This document shows positions 22,671 to 32,870 of a DNA stretch of 64,000 bases, in pieces; position 1 is the stretch's first letter, and each line of letters starts with the position of its first letter. The translations under genes and the position numbers were made by a program. The notes under the pieces were generated by a model, which saw only the letters and a list, made by a program, of their open reading frames with translations, searched no databases and was not told where the DNA came from. The stretch covers positions 271,758,047 through 271,822,046 of the forward strand of contig OY282559.1 in the NCBI GenBank assembly GCA_958295665.1, written 5' to 3'. The DNA comes from Tipula vernalis. Its lineage: Eukaryota; Arthropoda; Insecta; Diptera; Tipulidae.

Positions 22671-23962
22671 CGAGGGCGGATTGAAAATGAAGCTACCTAA
22701 GTAGGAAAATAAAAATTTTTTTTGCCAAAAACCATTTATTTCTCAACATAGTCTCCATTTAATTCGACACACTTAGTAAGACGATATTCCAATTTTTTTA
22801 TACCATCTGAATAATACGATTTCGGGAACCCCTCAAAATATGCGTTAGTTTCGATAATCACTTCTTCGTTGAGATGAATCTTTGTCCTGCGAGCCATTTT
22901 TTCAAGTTTGGAAACAGGAAAAAGTCACTAGGAGCTAAATCTGGACTATAAGGTGGATGATCAACCAATTCGAAGTGTATTTCACGTAATTTTAGCATCG
23001 TATCTAATGCTGTGTGAACCGGTGCGTTGTCTTGAAGAAAGAGCACTTTTTTCTTCTTTAAATGTGATCGTTTTTCCTTGATTGCATCAACCAATTGATC
23101 CAATAATGCACGATAATACTTTCCTGTGATTGTGGATCCTTTTTCAAGATAATCGATGAGCAATATTCCGTGTGCATCCCAAAATATAGTGGCCATAACC
23201 TTGCCAGCCGATTTCACTGCCTTTGCCTTCTTCGGAGCACTTCCACCAGCTTCCACCCATTGTTTCGATTGATTTTTGGTTTCAGGTGTGTAGTGGTGGA
23301 CCCACGTTTCATCAACAGTAATTAATCGAAGCCAAAAATCAACAGGATTACGCTTTATCATGTCCAAACACCGCTGTGAAGTGGTCTGTCGAACTCGTTT
23401 TTGTTCGACACTGAGCAAACGCGGCACCCATCTTGCCGATAGCTTTTTCATATGCAAATGTTCATGGAAAATGTTGAACACACGTTCATATGATATGTTT
23501 ACCATTTCAACAATCTCACGCAACTTGACTCGGCGATCATTCATAACGATATCGAGGATTTTCTTGATATTTTCTTCAGTAACCACCTCTTTTGGCCTTC
23601 CTGTTGATGGTATTGTTGCAGTGCTTCTTCGGCCGCGTTTAAATTCAGCAATCCAATATTTTACCATGTAATCTGACGGAGCTGACTCACTGTAATGTTT
23701 ATCGAGCTTTTCTTTTGTCTCTTTCGCCGTTTTCCCTTTCAAATAATAGTGTTTAATCACTGCACGAAATTCGTTTTTTTTGCATTTTTCAAGAAACACA
23801 AAAGTTGCTTAATTCAAACGACTACAACAAATAAACTAATCGATGAATTTGGGTGAAATTTTACAGCTGACGATTGACAGATCGCAATTTCTAAAAAACA
23901 AAAATTTTTTGTGTTTGTGCTGCCATCTAGCGCTAGGTAGCTTCATTTTCAATCCGCCCTCG
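22671..23962 (-). mobile_element. mariner element with perfect 29-bp terminal repeats
   Basis: A 1,292-bp element, the usual size for mariner. The first 29 bases (22,671-22,699, starting CGAGGGCGGATTGAAAATGA) are repeated inverted without mismatch at 23,934-23,962. The left flank is TA as expected; the right flank is CA, probably a mutated copy of the duplicated TA. It sits inside the ORF2 of the CR1/L2-like element, which continues on both sides. Confidence 0.9.
22736..23799 (-). pseudogene. mariner transposase with one late frameshift
   Basis: Starts at the ATG 23,799 and runs 313 codons before a premature stop at 22,858. The catalytic triad is intact: D163 (TVDETWVHHY), D257 (FLQDNAPVH) and D292 (PYSPDLAPSDFF), with 34 residues between the last two, giving the mariner DD34D signature. 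The N-terminal part is a paired helix-turn-helix DNA-binding region. In another frame immediately after residue ~307, the expected C-terminal tail (EGFPKSYYSDGIKKLE-like) runs to a stop at 22,736-22,738, so a single-base change near 22,875 truncates the last ~45 residues. It would cut and paste its element at TA. Otherwise it is nearly intact, in contrast to the mariner at 1.4-2.3 kb. Confidence 0.92.
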
Positions 23963-24650
23963 CAATTCAATAAATTTATGAACGTTGACTTTCGTTTATT
24001 AGGCTCATTACTGAACTTATTTAAATTGTTGATCTCTAAAGCAACATAAACCAGATGATGGTCACTTATTGAATAATCTAATAACTTAATTTTAAAACGA
24101 AATAAATTATTATCACCTAACCTACCGAAGCAATGATCGATGCAAGTTGATGATGTGGCTGTAATTCGAGTTGGTTCATTAATTAGAGAGGCGAGACCCT
24201 TAGAAGCCATCATGGTAAGGTAATCATTACAAACATAGGAGTTGGCAAGAATGTCATTATTAAAATCACCCAATATAATTAGGTTATAGTTATTACACTT
24301 AATGTGTCTTAAATATTCAAAGAATTCTTGAATAAAAACATTTTCAGAAACTGACTGAAGCCGATAAACATAAACCACATTACACACTGAAAGTTTTACC
24401 TTCACAACGTCGGCAGACAACATGTTCTGCGATTCCACAAAGCAATTTAATTCTATTTTATAAAACAATGCAAGAGCCTCCGCACGGTAACGATTATTAC
24501 AGCAACAAACCAGATGGTACTCATTCAAATTATAAAAATTAATTTCATCATCATTGATCCAGATTTCATTCAGAAAAATTAATTCCAAGCCCGGAGCTTC
24601 TATCATTACATATTTACAACATCCTGACTTCTTAACAGCAATAGCAGGAT
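23963..24650 (-). pseudogene. Endonuclease domain of the CR1/L2-like non-LTR element
   Basis: A minus-strand frame, open through 24,918, with the apurinic-like (EEP) endonuclease motifs of non-LTR retrotransposons: FLNEIW near 24,590, LIILGDFNNDI near 24,270, and the terminal SISDHHLVYV near 24,040 carrying the catalytic SDH triplet. A TSSTCIDHCF block lies near 24,140. The enzyme nicks target DNA to prime reverse transcription. This piece is continuous, but the domain is cut off at its 3' side by the mariner at 23,962 and its beginning is blurred against the end of ORF1. Confidence 0.85.
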
Positions 24651-25400
24651 TGTATAATTTCGGAAACACTAGTATTAGACATTGGTTGATGTATACTTTA
24701 TTTTCACCAGCCAAACCCAAGTCTTTGACGCGCAGATCCTTCTTCACTTTTAAGACTCGAAAAATTGCGGTTTTAGTGGCGGCAGAACTTAATTTTATAC
24801 GAATCAATTCACTATAATTACCAAAGTTTATTCTGTAAGCATCCTCCAATTCATTTACATCTAACTTAACATTAAGACCCTTCGTAAATAGTTTATTTAT
24901 AATACTTGAGATATCCAAGTGATGAATGAAATGAACTTGAGATATCCAAGTGATCTTTGAAATGCCAACTATATCAATAAAGTTATTGATGTTTGCTGCT
25001 CAAGGTTGTTCAGCCTCATTAAGAGCTTATGATTTTCACACTTATTTTGTTTTCTTCGAACAGCGCACTATTTTTATGTGATAGATTGATATACAATGAC
25101 TTGAAATCCGAACATAATTTATCCAATTTCTTGTTAAACTGTTCCCTTAGAAGCTTAATTTCATTGAAAATGTCGAGCTCATGTTGAATCGATGCTGAAT
25201 TTTTACTCTGAACAGTTGTTTTAGGTTGCTGTTGGTTTTCCGAATATTAACACATATGTAACATCACCAGTGTTGCTTTTCTTTATCTATATAATTTATA
25301 TCGGAAAGTTGGAGAGCCAAACAAGCACCATGAACATTTTTTTTACAATCGTCACACTGAATTTTCAGTTCATAAACCCGATCCACTAAAATAAAACAAT
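24651..25400 (-). pseudogene. ORF1 of the CR1/L2-like element with a PHD finger
   Basis: Reading the minus strand from about 25,400: a Cys/His cluster IQCDDCKKNVHGACLALQ followed by W and C-Y-I-C near 25,270, a PHD-type zinc finger as known in ORF1 proteins of some CR1-related elements. Next is a coiled-coil stretch (HELDIFNEIKLLREQFNKKL, 25,180-25,110). After stops near 25,020 comes a C-terminal region open to 24,650 with LRVKDLGLAGENKVYINQ. ORF1 proteins bind the element RNA. Stops near 25,020 and 25,265 break the frame. The upstream limit is set by a mariner scrap at 25,440. Confidence 0.7.
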
Positions 25401-25439
25401 TTACGATTTAGAAATTAAATATTTTTACATAAAACCATA

Positions 25440-25684
25440 AATTAAACCAGTGGGCAGAAAGTTCGTGGATTTTGCACCATGATAACGCACCGTCGCACAT
25501 TGCCATCATTATTCGTAATTTTTTGACGAAAAATGCAAAAAATACCATCCAACAGCCACCGAATTCACCTGATTTGGCTCCCTGTGACTTCTTTCTGTTC
25601 AATCGAGTTAAAAAACCATCACGGGGAACGCGTTTCAGCAGCCGAGAGGAAATAATGGAAAAATCGCCAACACACACAGAGTAG
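25440..25684 (+). pseudogene. Internal fragment of another mariner transposase
   Basis: A short plus-strand open frame carries the second catalytic Asp (ILHHDNAPSH) and the third-Asp block (PNSPDLAPCDFFLFNRVK), with DD34D-like spacing, then RGTRFSSREEI. It belongs to a different mariner subgroup from the copies at 1.4 and 22.7 kb, judging by the HHDNAPSH and CDFFLF wording. Both ends are missing and no terminal repeats were found. Confidence 0.8.
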
Positions 25685-26184
25685 ATGTACTCTTGACTAC
25701 GTAACTTTTGCAGATGTCAAGCTATGACGCTAAGATTTAGAAGGAATATCAACAACAGATGTACCAACTTAACAAAAAAAACAGAACTCAAATCGGAACG
25801 ATGGGAGCACCACACGGTGGTTATTCCGAGAACTTGTTGATCAAGGTGGTATTCCTCTTCTTCACAACTTGCACTAGACTCATTGCACTCATATCATAAA
25901 AAATTTGTATTTGACGTAATTATCGACAAAATCTGAACAACTTGTCAATAAAAAGTTCTACAAAATTGGGAACCGGGCAAATGGCAAAAATAAAAATTCC
26001 TCAAAAAATACAAAGTAAAGGAAGACCGCATTAAATTTTTATTTAGTATACAATATGAAAACAAAAGGCTGGCTACATAATTTCTGGTCATCCTAGCGCA
26101 ACGAGGACCAATCAATGGTAATCGGCTTTGAGGAGTTTTTTATTTTAGTATGGGAATATTAATGATTAAAAATGATGTTCTAAT
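25685..26184. other. Unassigned non-coding DNA
   Basis: No long frame or motif recognised. Confidence 0.4.
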
Positions 26185-26290
26185 TTCTATGAATGTACGA
26201 ATTTCAATAAATCGTCAATGCGGAAGTTTGGGACGGTAGCCCCCATTCTTTAAAGCATAAAACGAATTAAAATAATATTTCAAAAATTTG
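26185..26290 (+). repeat. Dispersed repeat, copy 2 (inverted partner at 14,145)
   Basis: Matches the minus strand of 14,145-14,260 over about 100 bp, including GTTCTAATTTCTATGAATG and GCATAAAACGAATTAAAAT. Here the transposase fragment present near copy 1 is absent, so this could be a non-autonomous relative. Confidence 0.65.
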
Positions 26291-28978
26291 TTATATTTAA
26301 AACACTTGATTTTTGGGGATTTTTACTTTTTTGGGTTTTTTTTTATTACCCGTCAAGAATTTGTGGCTACGATTTTTAACCAAATAAACATTTTTTGCGA
26401 CAAATTTTCAACAATTATTTATGTAAAATTTGTTAACATTTATGTGTAACAAAAAAAGTCGACATTTTTTCTCCAGAGAGGAGCACGTAAGGATTTTTTA
26501 TGTCAGTGATTGCTTTGAAACATTTCAAAGGTTTAGTTAAAAACAATTCGGCAGAATTGTATTCTCTCACTAAATACAACTCGTGTTCTAATTAATAACT
26601 GATAATTTTAAACTTGTTGAAACCGACGCAGATAATTCAACTCGTACTACATGGTTTCAACACGTAAAAAATTATCGATAGTAACTAAGCACGTTATCCA
26701 GCAGCTGTATTCTGAAAAAAATGTAATAAAAACGTGATGGGTAACGTGATGTTCCTTATCGTGAACATTTTTGTTTTGTCAAATTCCTATTTCGATAAAA
26801 AAAACGTTCACGAACATCGAAAAAACATAGAATACTGGGAAACAGAAAAAATGGTCTGTCAAATTATGCCATTTGACAACGATTTTAATAATACACAAGT
26901 CTGTTTGCGAATAAAACAGAAACAAAATGTTTGTTTTGGCGAACAGGCGATAACAAGGAAGCCATCGAACTGAAATGTTTATTAATTTTAAATTATACAC
27001 ATGTGCACTATATATAGTAATGCTTTCAGTGGATTAATAATATATAACATCAATATATTCATAATAATTAATAAAACTGTCAGATTGGCCAAACCATGTC
27101 GAATTACTTGTGAATCTTTTAAATGAAATTTAACTGAAGTTTAAGTAACAAAAATTAAAATAAAAATATTTGGTAATAAGATATGACTGTTTGTTTTGTT
27201 TACTTCTCAAGTCATCTTAGCATATCCCCTATCCCGCTGTTTGCTTGTCACTGCAGTGCTCCGCTTATTATCTTACATGTCCTGTGTACTGAATGATTAT
27301 TATTGTTAAGCTTTAACACTTAACACTAACCAAATTATTTTAGTTTTAATATTACAAAAAATAAGAAACGTTTCAAAAACCCAACCAAAAAACGTGGGTT
27401 TTTTTAACGTCGGAAACGTGCACCTCCTTGCAGCATGATTCTTGCAGCTCAGTCATCTAAATGAAATTGGCGTGGGTAAGGTACCACAAGTGTAAGATCT
27501 TGATTGCCACGTTTAGTTTGAATAAGAAATATTGTGAGCACATTACTCCATCGTAGTACGAATTCGGGATGGGAGCCAAAGGACCCAAAAACGTGAATTA
27601 CTAATTGCAATTTGATATGAGGAACGATGGTGAAAACAGTATTTTTTGCTTAGAAATAACATGGTTACCCTAAGTTGAAGGTTAAGACTGATTCTTAGTT
27701 CTCGTGAAAGCAACCAAAAAAAAAAAGTTGCTCAGACTTGTCTGGCTGACACTCACTTTCTTCTCCACAACAGAAAATTGTCGAAGTTTTTATACAATTT
27801 TCGTAAAAAAAATTACATTATTCCGCCTCCAATATTTCTGTTGATTATATGTAATAAAAAGTGAATTATTGCAAAGTTGTCCACGTTGGATTACTTGTTA
27901 ACCAATATTACAAAAAAAAAAAATGTTTTACGCTTATTCACCCCGGTATTCATTTGGTAAATGTTCCCAATTCTATGTTTATTTACGGAATTCTGAGTGT
28001 ACAATTTTATTGTGTACAAATAGATTCGAAAATAAACTCAACTGAAATTGGAATTTATGGGTAGCGTAGGACGATTTACGTTAATTTATTTGTTGTGTAT
28101 ACAATTTAATGATGTTGTATATGCTCAGATAAATTTGATAACAACTGAATGATGTAAATGTAATTTTAACTGCACCCGGACATTGCCATTGAATTTTTGG
28201 TGAAGATAACATCTTCATTTGGCAACGGCGAATGACAACGGCCCTTTACAGTATAAAACAAAATAGCATATATGGGTAGATTCTCCATTCGGTCGCATGA
28301 ACACGTCATATTGCACTTATTGGCGATGCAAATAAAATCAAGGGCAAGACAATCACGCAAAGTAATAAATGTAAATATATGAATTTTTCAAGTAGATCCA
28401 TATCGAATTAGTAACTTAAATCGTTTAGCTCGAATAAAGCGCTTTGAGCGTACTATTTGTTAAAAGCGCTTACACGTTTTTTACTATTATTATTTCGTGT
28501 TGATTGTAAAAATGTAATTGTTAAATAAATTTTTATGACAACTAAATTTAGTACAGTCGGTCTAAATATAGTTAATGAGAAAATTTGCCAAAGAGAATAT
28601 CGACGCAAGTGTAAACGGTTTTTGCAGTATAATTCAATAAAAAAAAAAAAAAAAAATTGAACGGCCTTAGGTGGGTACCGATAAATATTTTTTTTTAATG
28701 CTAACCATTTAATAAATTTACAGATTTTTAGCCCGAGCTGGTATGCTCTTCTCGGTCGCCTAAATTCTGGCTGCTTTAGAATATCCCTGGCTAATTCTTT
28801 CGAATGTGTCTCTAGGTCTTAATAGCTCGATTTAATTTCCATTTAAATAACGGTGATTTTGCATGTTGCCATTATCGGCGAATTTTCCGCTTTTGCTGGA
28901 TTATTTTGCACGATGAGAAAGGCTTGTAAATCAGCTTTGTACTATGTAAGACATTTTTGGATTTTGACAATATTCTAA
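26291..28978. other. AT-rich DNA with only short frames
   Basis: A 79-codon plus frame at 26,734-26,973 has a hydrophobic start but no family resemblance. A 31-codon minus frame at 28,306-28,401 reads like an isolated signal peptide. Neither is supported as a gene. An A run of 18 lies near 28,640. Confidence 0.35.
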
Positions 28979-29934
28979 TCAGAGCGTGTTCATATTTTGC
29001 GTCATCATGCTTATTTGTCTTTCCAATATGATCATGAAACTTTGGATCATTGTGGTTGCAAGAACAGTTAATTCGTTTTCAATAAAATTAACTTTTGTTT
29101 TTGAAACGGAACCTTTCAGAATGTTTACGTAGGGGAGTCCAGGTTGCACAAAACTGCTGGCAGTTGCCCCCAAATTTTCAGTTTGCATTAGTTTGCAATA
29201 TTGAAATTCTTGGCGTCATAATTCTTTGGTTCTACCATAATTTGTCTTTTGCATTCTTTGCTGATATCGCAATTGTGGAATGGTTTTATGCTTCAAATTC
29301 AAGTACACTGGCCAACCTCCATAATTTGTGGTGTGATTTTCGCCACAGTTAATGCAGTTACTGGGCATGAAAGCCTTTTCACCGACAGCAGAGTGTATTT
29401 CGCTTTCATCTGTGGAGCGCTCAATTCTTTTTTCGATAGCAGTCAGTCTTTTTTTATTATTGAGATGGTTTATGTACCGTTTACCACATCGAAATAATTC
29501 ACTAAGCCTCTGAACCCATCCATTTCGAATAACTGAATCTTCGTTGCCCCTCTTAAATAAATTTTCTCGTTTTTAACTTCGGGAGCTTCGACCTTTAAAT
29601 TGGAATAATTGTTACTGAGGGGTTTTTGGTCCGCACTTTATTCCATCCTTGTCGCTTTGCTTTTGTTAATGAGCGCAGATCTCGGACTACGTTTTCAATT
29701 GGTCAGAGCAGTAAAATACCTGTCCAATCCCATTTGCACTAACCGATGTGCATTACACTGACCTAGGTTACTATCAGAATTCATTTTATCGGTCGACAAT
29801 GAATTCGTCACATTCTGTTTATTTGTTTGGTTTTCATTTACATCAGAATTGATTAAATTTGCTGTTGAAGCAATTTTGTGTTGCATTAAACGGCGGTATA
29901 GCATTTGCCATTGACACAGTTTTTCCTCGTGCAT
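28979..29934 (-). pseudogene. Jockey-like ORF1 (gag-like) remnant
   Basis: Minus-strand pieces in several frames suggest the RNA-binding ORF1 of a jockey-type non-LTR element. The order is an N-terminal polar region (29,934-29,695), a degraded central part, a single recognisable zinc knuckle CINCGENHTTNYGG near 29,330-29,370, the string FVQPGLPYVNILKG (about 29,145) typical after the knuckles, and a helical Met/Gln-rich tail ending at 28,979. Stops and shifts are frequent (for example near 29,225 and 29,520). The downstream ORF2 is not recognisable between 28,720 and 28,978. Confidence 0.6.
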
Positions 29935-31739
29935 TTTGGTTTTGCTCTACTTAGGCTGCGTTGCACTTTGTCCGTTTTAATTTTACCGTTTACATATGAG
30001 TTCCATGCATTACTCCCATTTAAGTCTAATGTAGTTTACGATCTTTGTTGCGTTACGTTATTTTTGGAATGAAGCAAATATTCCAAATTTAACAATTTAA
30101 AGATTGTTTAAAATTGTGAACCTTAATAAAAATTAAAAGATTTAGGAGTTTTTAAAATTTTATGTATTTCAGGGGATTTAAAACTCTGACGTTGCAAACA
30201 ATTTCCTTTACCGAAAAAATCAAAGCTTAAAGAAATTTACCAAATACGTAGTTGAATTCCTACATATAAGGGAAAAATGATAAAACCTCGGACTCCGAAA
30301 TTTCTAAATGGATTTTGATGAAATCTTTTCTATTCGGTTTTAAATACAGTTTTAACAAAGTTTACCACCTAAAAAGGTTTGCTAATTTTTGTTGTTAATT
30401 TTTTATTAGCAAATTACAATTTTTTAAATTGACAAAATTTCCAATTCACCCAATAATTAAAATTAAGCAATGAAACTCGGCACGCACGAGTTCTTTTGGT
30501 CCAAATGTTACAATTCATGACGGCGGATTCAACATGACCGCTGTAATCATCAGTTAAGAGCTGTTTCAAAATTATTCAATTAATTTGCAAAACCATAAAA
30601 CCATGTTTTGGATCGCTGACTACAAATCTGAAGTCAAAAGAATTAAATTTGAAAATGGTGCATTCAATAAGGCCGGCTTAAAATGAAAACAAGCTGATTT
30701 AATAAAAATTTTCCAGCTCGACTTAAATGTATGGATTTTAAAAAATTAATTTTGTTTAAATTTTATAAATTTAAAGTTTTTGAAATATTTTAAATTTTGA
30801 TAATTATTAAGTACTTAGAGTTTTAGAAGGAAAAAAAATTAATTTCTAGAATTCGAAAAATTAAAATTTTCAAAATTATATATTTTTTTAAAGTTTTTAA
30901 CAATTTTTAAAAATTTTGAAATTTTAATAAGTTCTCTACTGATGAGATTTTACAGTTGTTTAGGTTATCATTTTTGAGCAAGCAATGATCAAAACTTGGA
31001 TCCTACAAGAAGCATTCGCTTTCTACAAACCTTAGCTTGCCTTCAGAAGAAGAGGATCCATCCTGTAAAATTTCGAAAATCCTATCAATACCTTTAAATA
31101 GTTTCTGAGATGTGTCCCAATCGACAAGCAGAGGTTTTAAGTTTTTTTTTGGTAATAAAACGGGTATAGTGCAATTATTTTATATCACAAAGTTTCGACA
31201 CAAAAAATATAGTAAAGGGCACTAAAATTATAGTAATAACGAAATTTACGAGTATATAGGAGGTTAAATAAGGAAATACCGGAATAATTTGTTACCTTAT
31301 ATAATTGTTTTGCTTAAATTTACTATCGACGAAATATTTCAAAACTGATTCAAAACATGCGATGTTGGCAATGAAAATTTGTTTATTCTTTGTTTAATAA
31401 CAAACAATGTGCGCTAGTTTATTGCACTCAGTTTTAATGAAGCTTCAAATTTATATTTCTTAAGAATACAAATATATTATACAAATTATGTACTTACGCA
31501 ATAATTGTTTGATTTACCCACTACAATTCTAGTTAGCAGACGTACGTGAATTTACTTTCATTATTGATGTATTTAACGTAAGATTAAAAAATTGGACTTA
31601 TTGGTATTTTATTGGATTTTTATATTTGTTGACTGATGTTTAGTATTTCGAACACGCGAATTTTGATAATAAGCACACAAAAAAATCACTTGATTGGTTG
31701 TATTATACAATATTTATTCAGGGTTGCAAGGGTTTCAGT
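29935..31739. other. AT-rich DNA with a possible dispersed repeat
   Basis: No coding frame. Positions 30,480-30,720 are less AT-rich and contain GACGGCGGATTCAACATGACCGC and later GGCCGGCTTAAAATG words, a style of text I associate with dispersed repeats in arthropods, but no second copy occurs in this window. Confidence 0.35.
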
Positions 31740-31990
31740 TCAAATTGTTGATCTGTTTCTTTGATGATCCTGGACAAGTATGTCCAGTTTGACGATCATT
31801 GGACCAAAGTAATCTACACCAACAAACGTAAACTAGTGCATCTGTGCCGCCATTCGTGATCTTTGAGACTCCTCGAAAGTTTTTCCGGTAACATCGCAAT
31901 CGGAGTATGTGCGATGAGTATTTACGTAAATTTGTGTTTTCTTAGAATGAGATTTCGTTAGGCAAACGTAAGCTACTGCGCATTTTGCAG
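31740..31990 (-). pseudogene. BEL/Pao-like integrase fragment
   Basis: Minus-strand reading near 31,799-31,830 gives VGVDYFGPMIVK, the block with the first catalytic Asp of BEL/Pao integrases. It is preceded by an ESQRSRMAAQMH-like approach region that fits the MADLP-type segment of that family. One in-frame stop lies just before it. The fragment is too short and broken to show the zinc-binding region or the other catalytic residues clearly. It is an isolated scrap of an LTR element. Confidence 0.6.
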
Positions 31991-32489
31991 CCTGTAATTT
32001 TTGGCCTTAAGTGAATAATGGCTTGGGACATTAGAGAGAAGGGAGGTGCCACAAAAGACCGCTTGTTAGCTATTCTTTATTCTTTAGTTAAATATTTTTG
32101 TAAATCTAGATATAAGTATTCACAACAATATTTTTGTAAACCGGCATTAGTGTTTACAACAATTCGGCTTTTTTATCATTAGGTTTAGGGGGGTGATTCA
32201 CGTTTATTTTTTAGTTTAAATTGAAAGTTAGCAAAGATACGGGAGGGGTATTGTTGCATTTGGTGTGGGGGCTCAAAAAACCGTGCGATTTCGCTCTATG
32301 GTTAATACCACTACCGTGTTTCAGGATAAACTTGCTTGTTTTTGAGGGGAAAACTAAATTATTTTGAATGACCTTGAAAAGACTTATCAAGGTCACCTTC
32401 ATTTGTTTAGCACCCATCTTTCTTTGAAAACAGAGGACTGCGGCGGCAGGACGCGGCAGCAATAAAAATAAAAATATTCTGGGAACTTT
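31991..32489. other. Unassigned DNA
   Basis: A 95-codon minus frame (32,211-32,498) has no recognisable domain. I do not call it a gene. Confidence 0.35.
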
Positions 32490-32870
32490 AGGTACCAATT
32501 AATATTTTGACTGAAACTGACTAATGGACCTTAACATCCTTGCCAGGAATTTGAATTTAGTTTCCGATAGTAGACTTAGTAGAGACTAACTTCTGCGTCC
32601 ATCGAGCCCATAAACTTGGGAGCTTTAGAAACTTATAAATGGGCCTTAGCACCTCTTGCTAGAGCTTTGCATCCAGTTTCCGATAGTACACGCAGCAGCT
32701 GACCTACCTCTCCGTTAAAAACTACCCCCTATCCAGGAAATAAATAAGTATGGGAAATTTACGTAGCAACTGAGATTTTCACTGAAACTGATAAATGTGT
32801 CTTAGCACCCCTTATCAGAGATTTGAACTCAGGTTCCGATAGTACACATATGTAGTATCTGGCGTACTCT
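32490..32870. repeat. Three degenerate tandem units, about 116-156 bp
   Basis: The sequence GACTGAAACTGA..AATG followed by CTTAGCACC, GCCAG/CAGAG.TTTGAA and TTCCGATAGTA recurs; the TTCCGATAGTA word lies at about 32,561, 32,677 and 32,833. Copies are diverged and differ in length by insertions. Confidence 0.6.

Noticed and set aside
26734..26973. 79-codon plus frame with a hydrophobic N-terminus
   Set aside because: No homology-like pattern, low-complexity composition and no splice or transcript support; a frame of this length can arise by chance.
28166..28360. Cys-containing 64-codon minus frame
   Set aside because: It opens at a TTG rather than ATG, and the Cys spacing fits no family I know; kept only as a remark with the signal-peptide-like frame.
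32211..32498. 95-codon minus frame
   Set aside because: Composition is ordinary, no domain is recognisable, and it abuts a tandem repeat; not enough to call a gene.
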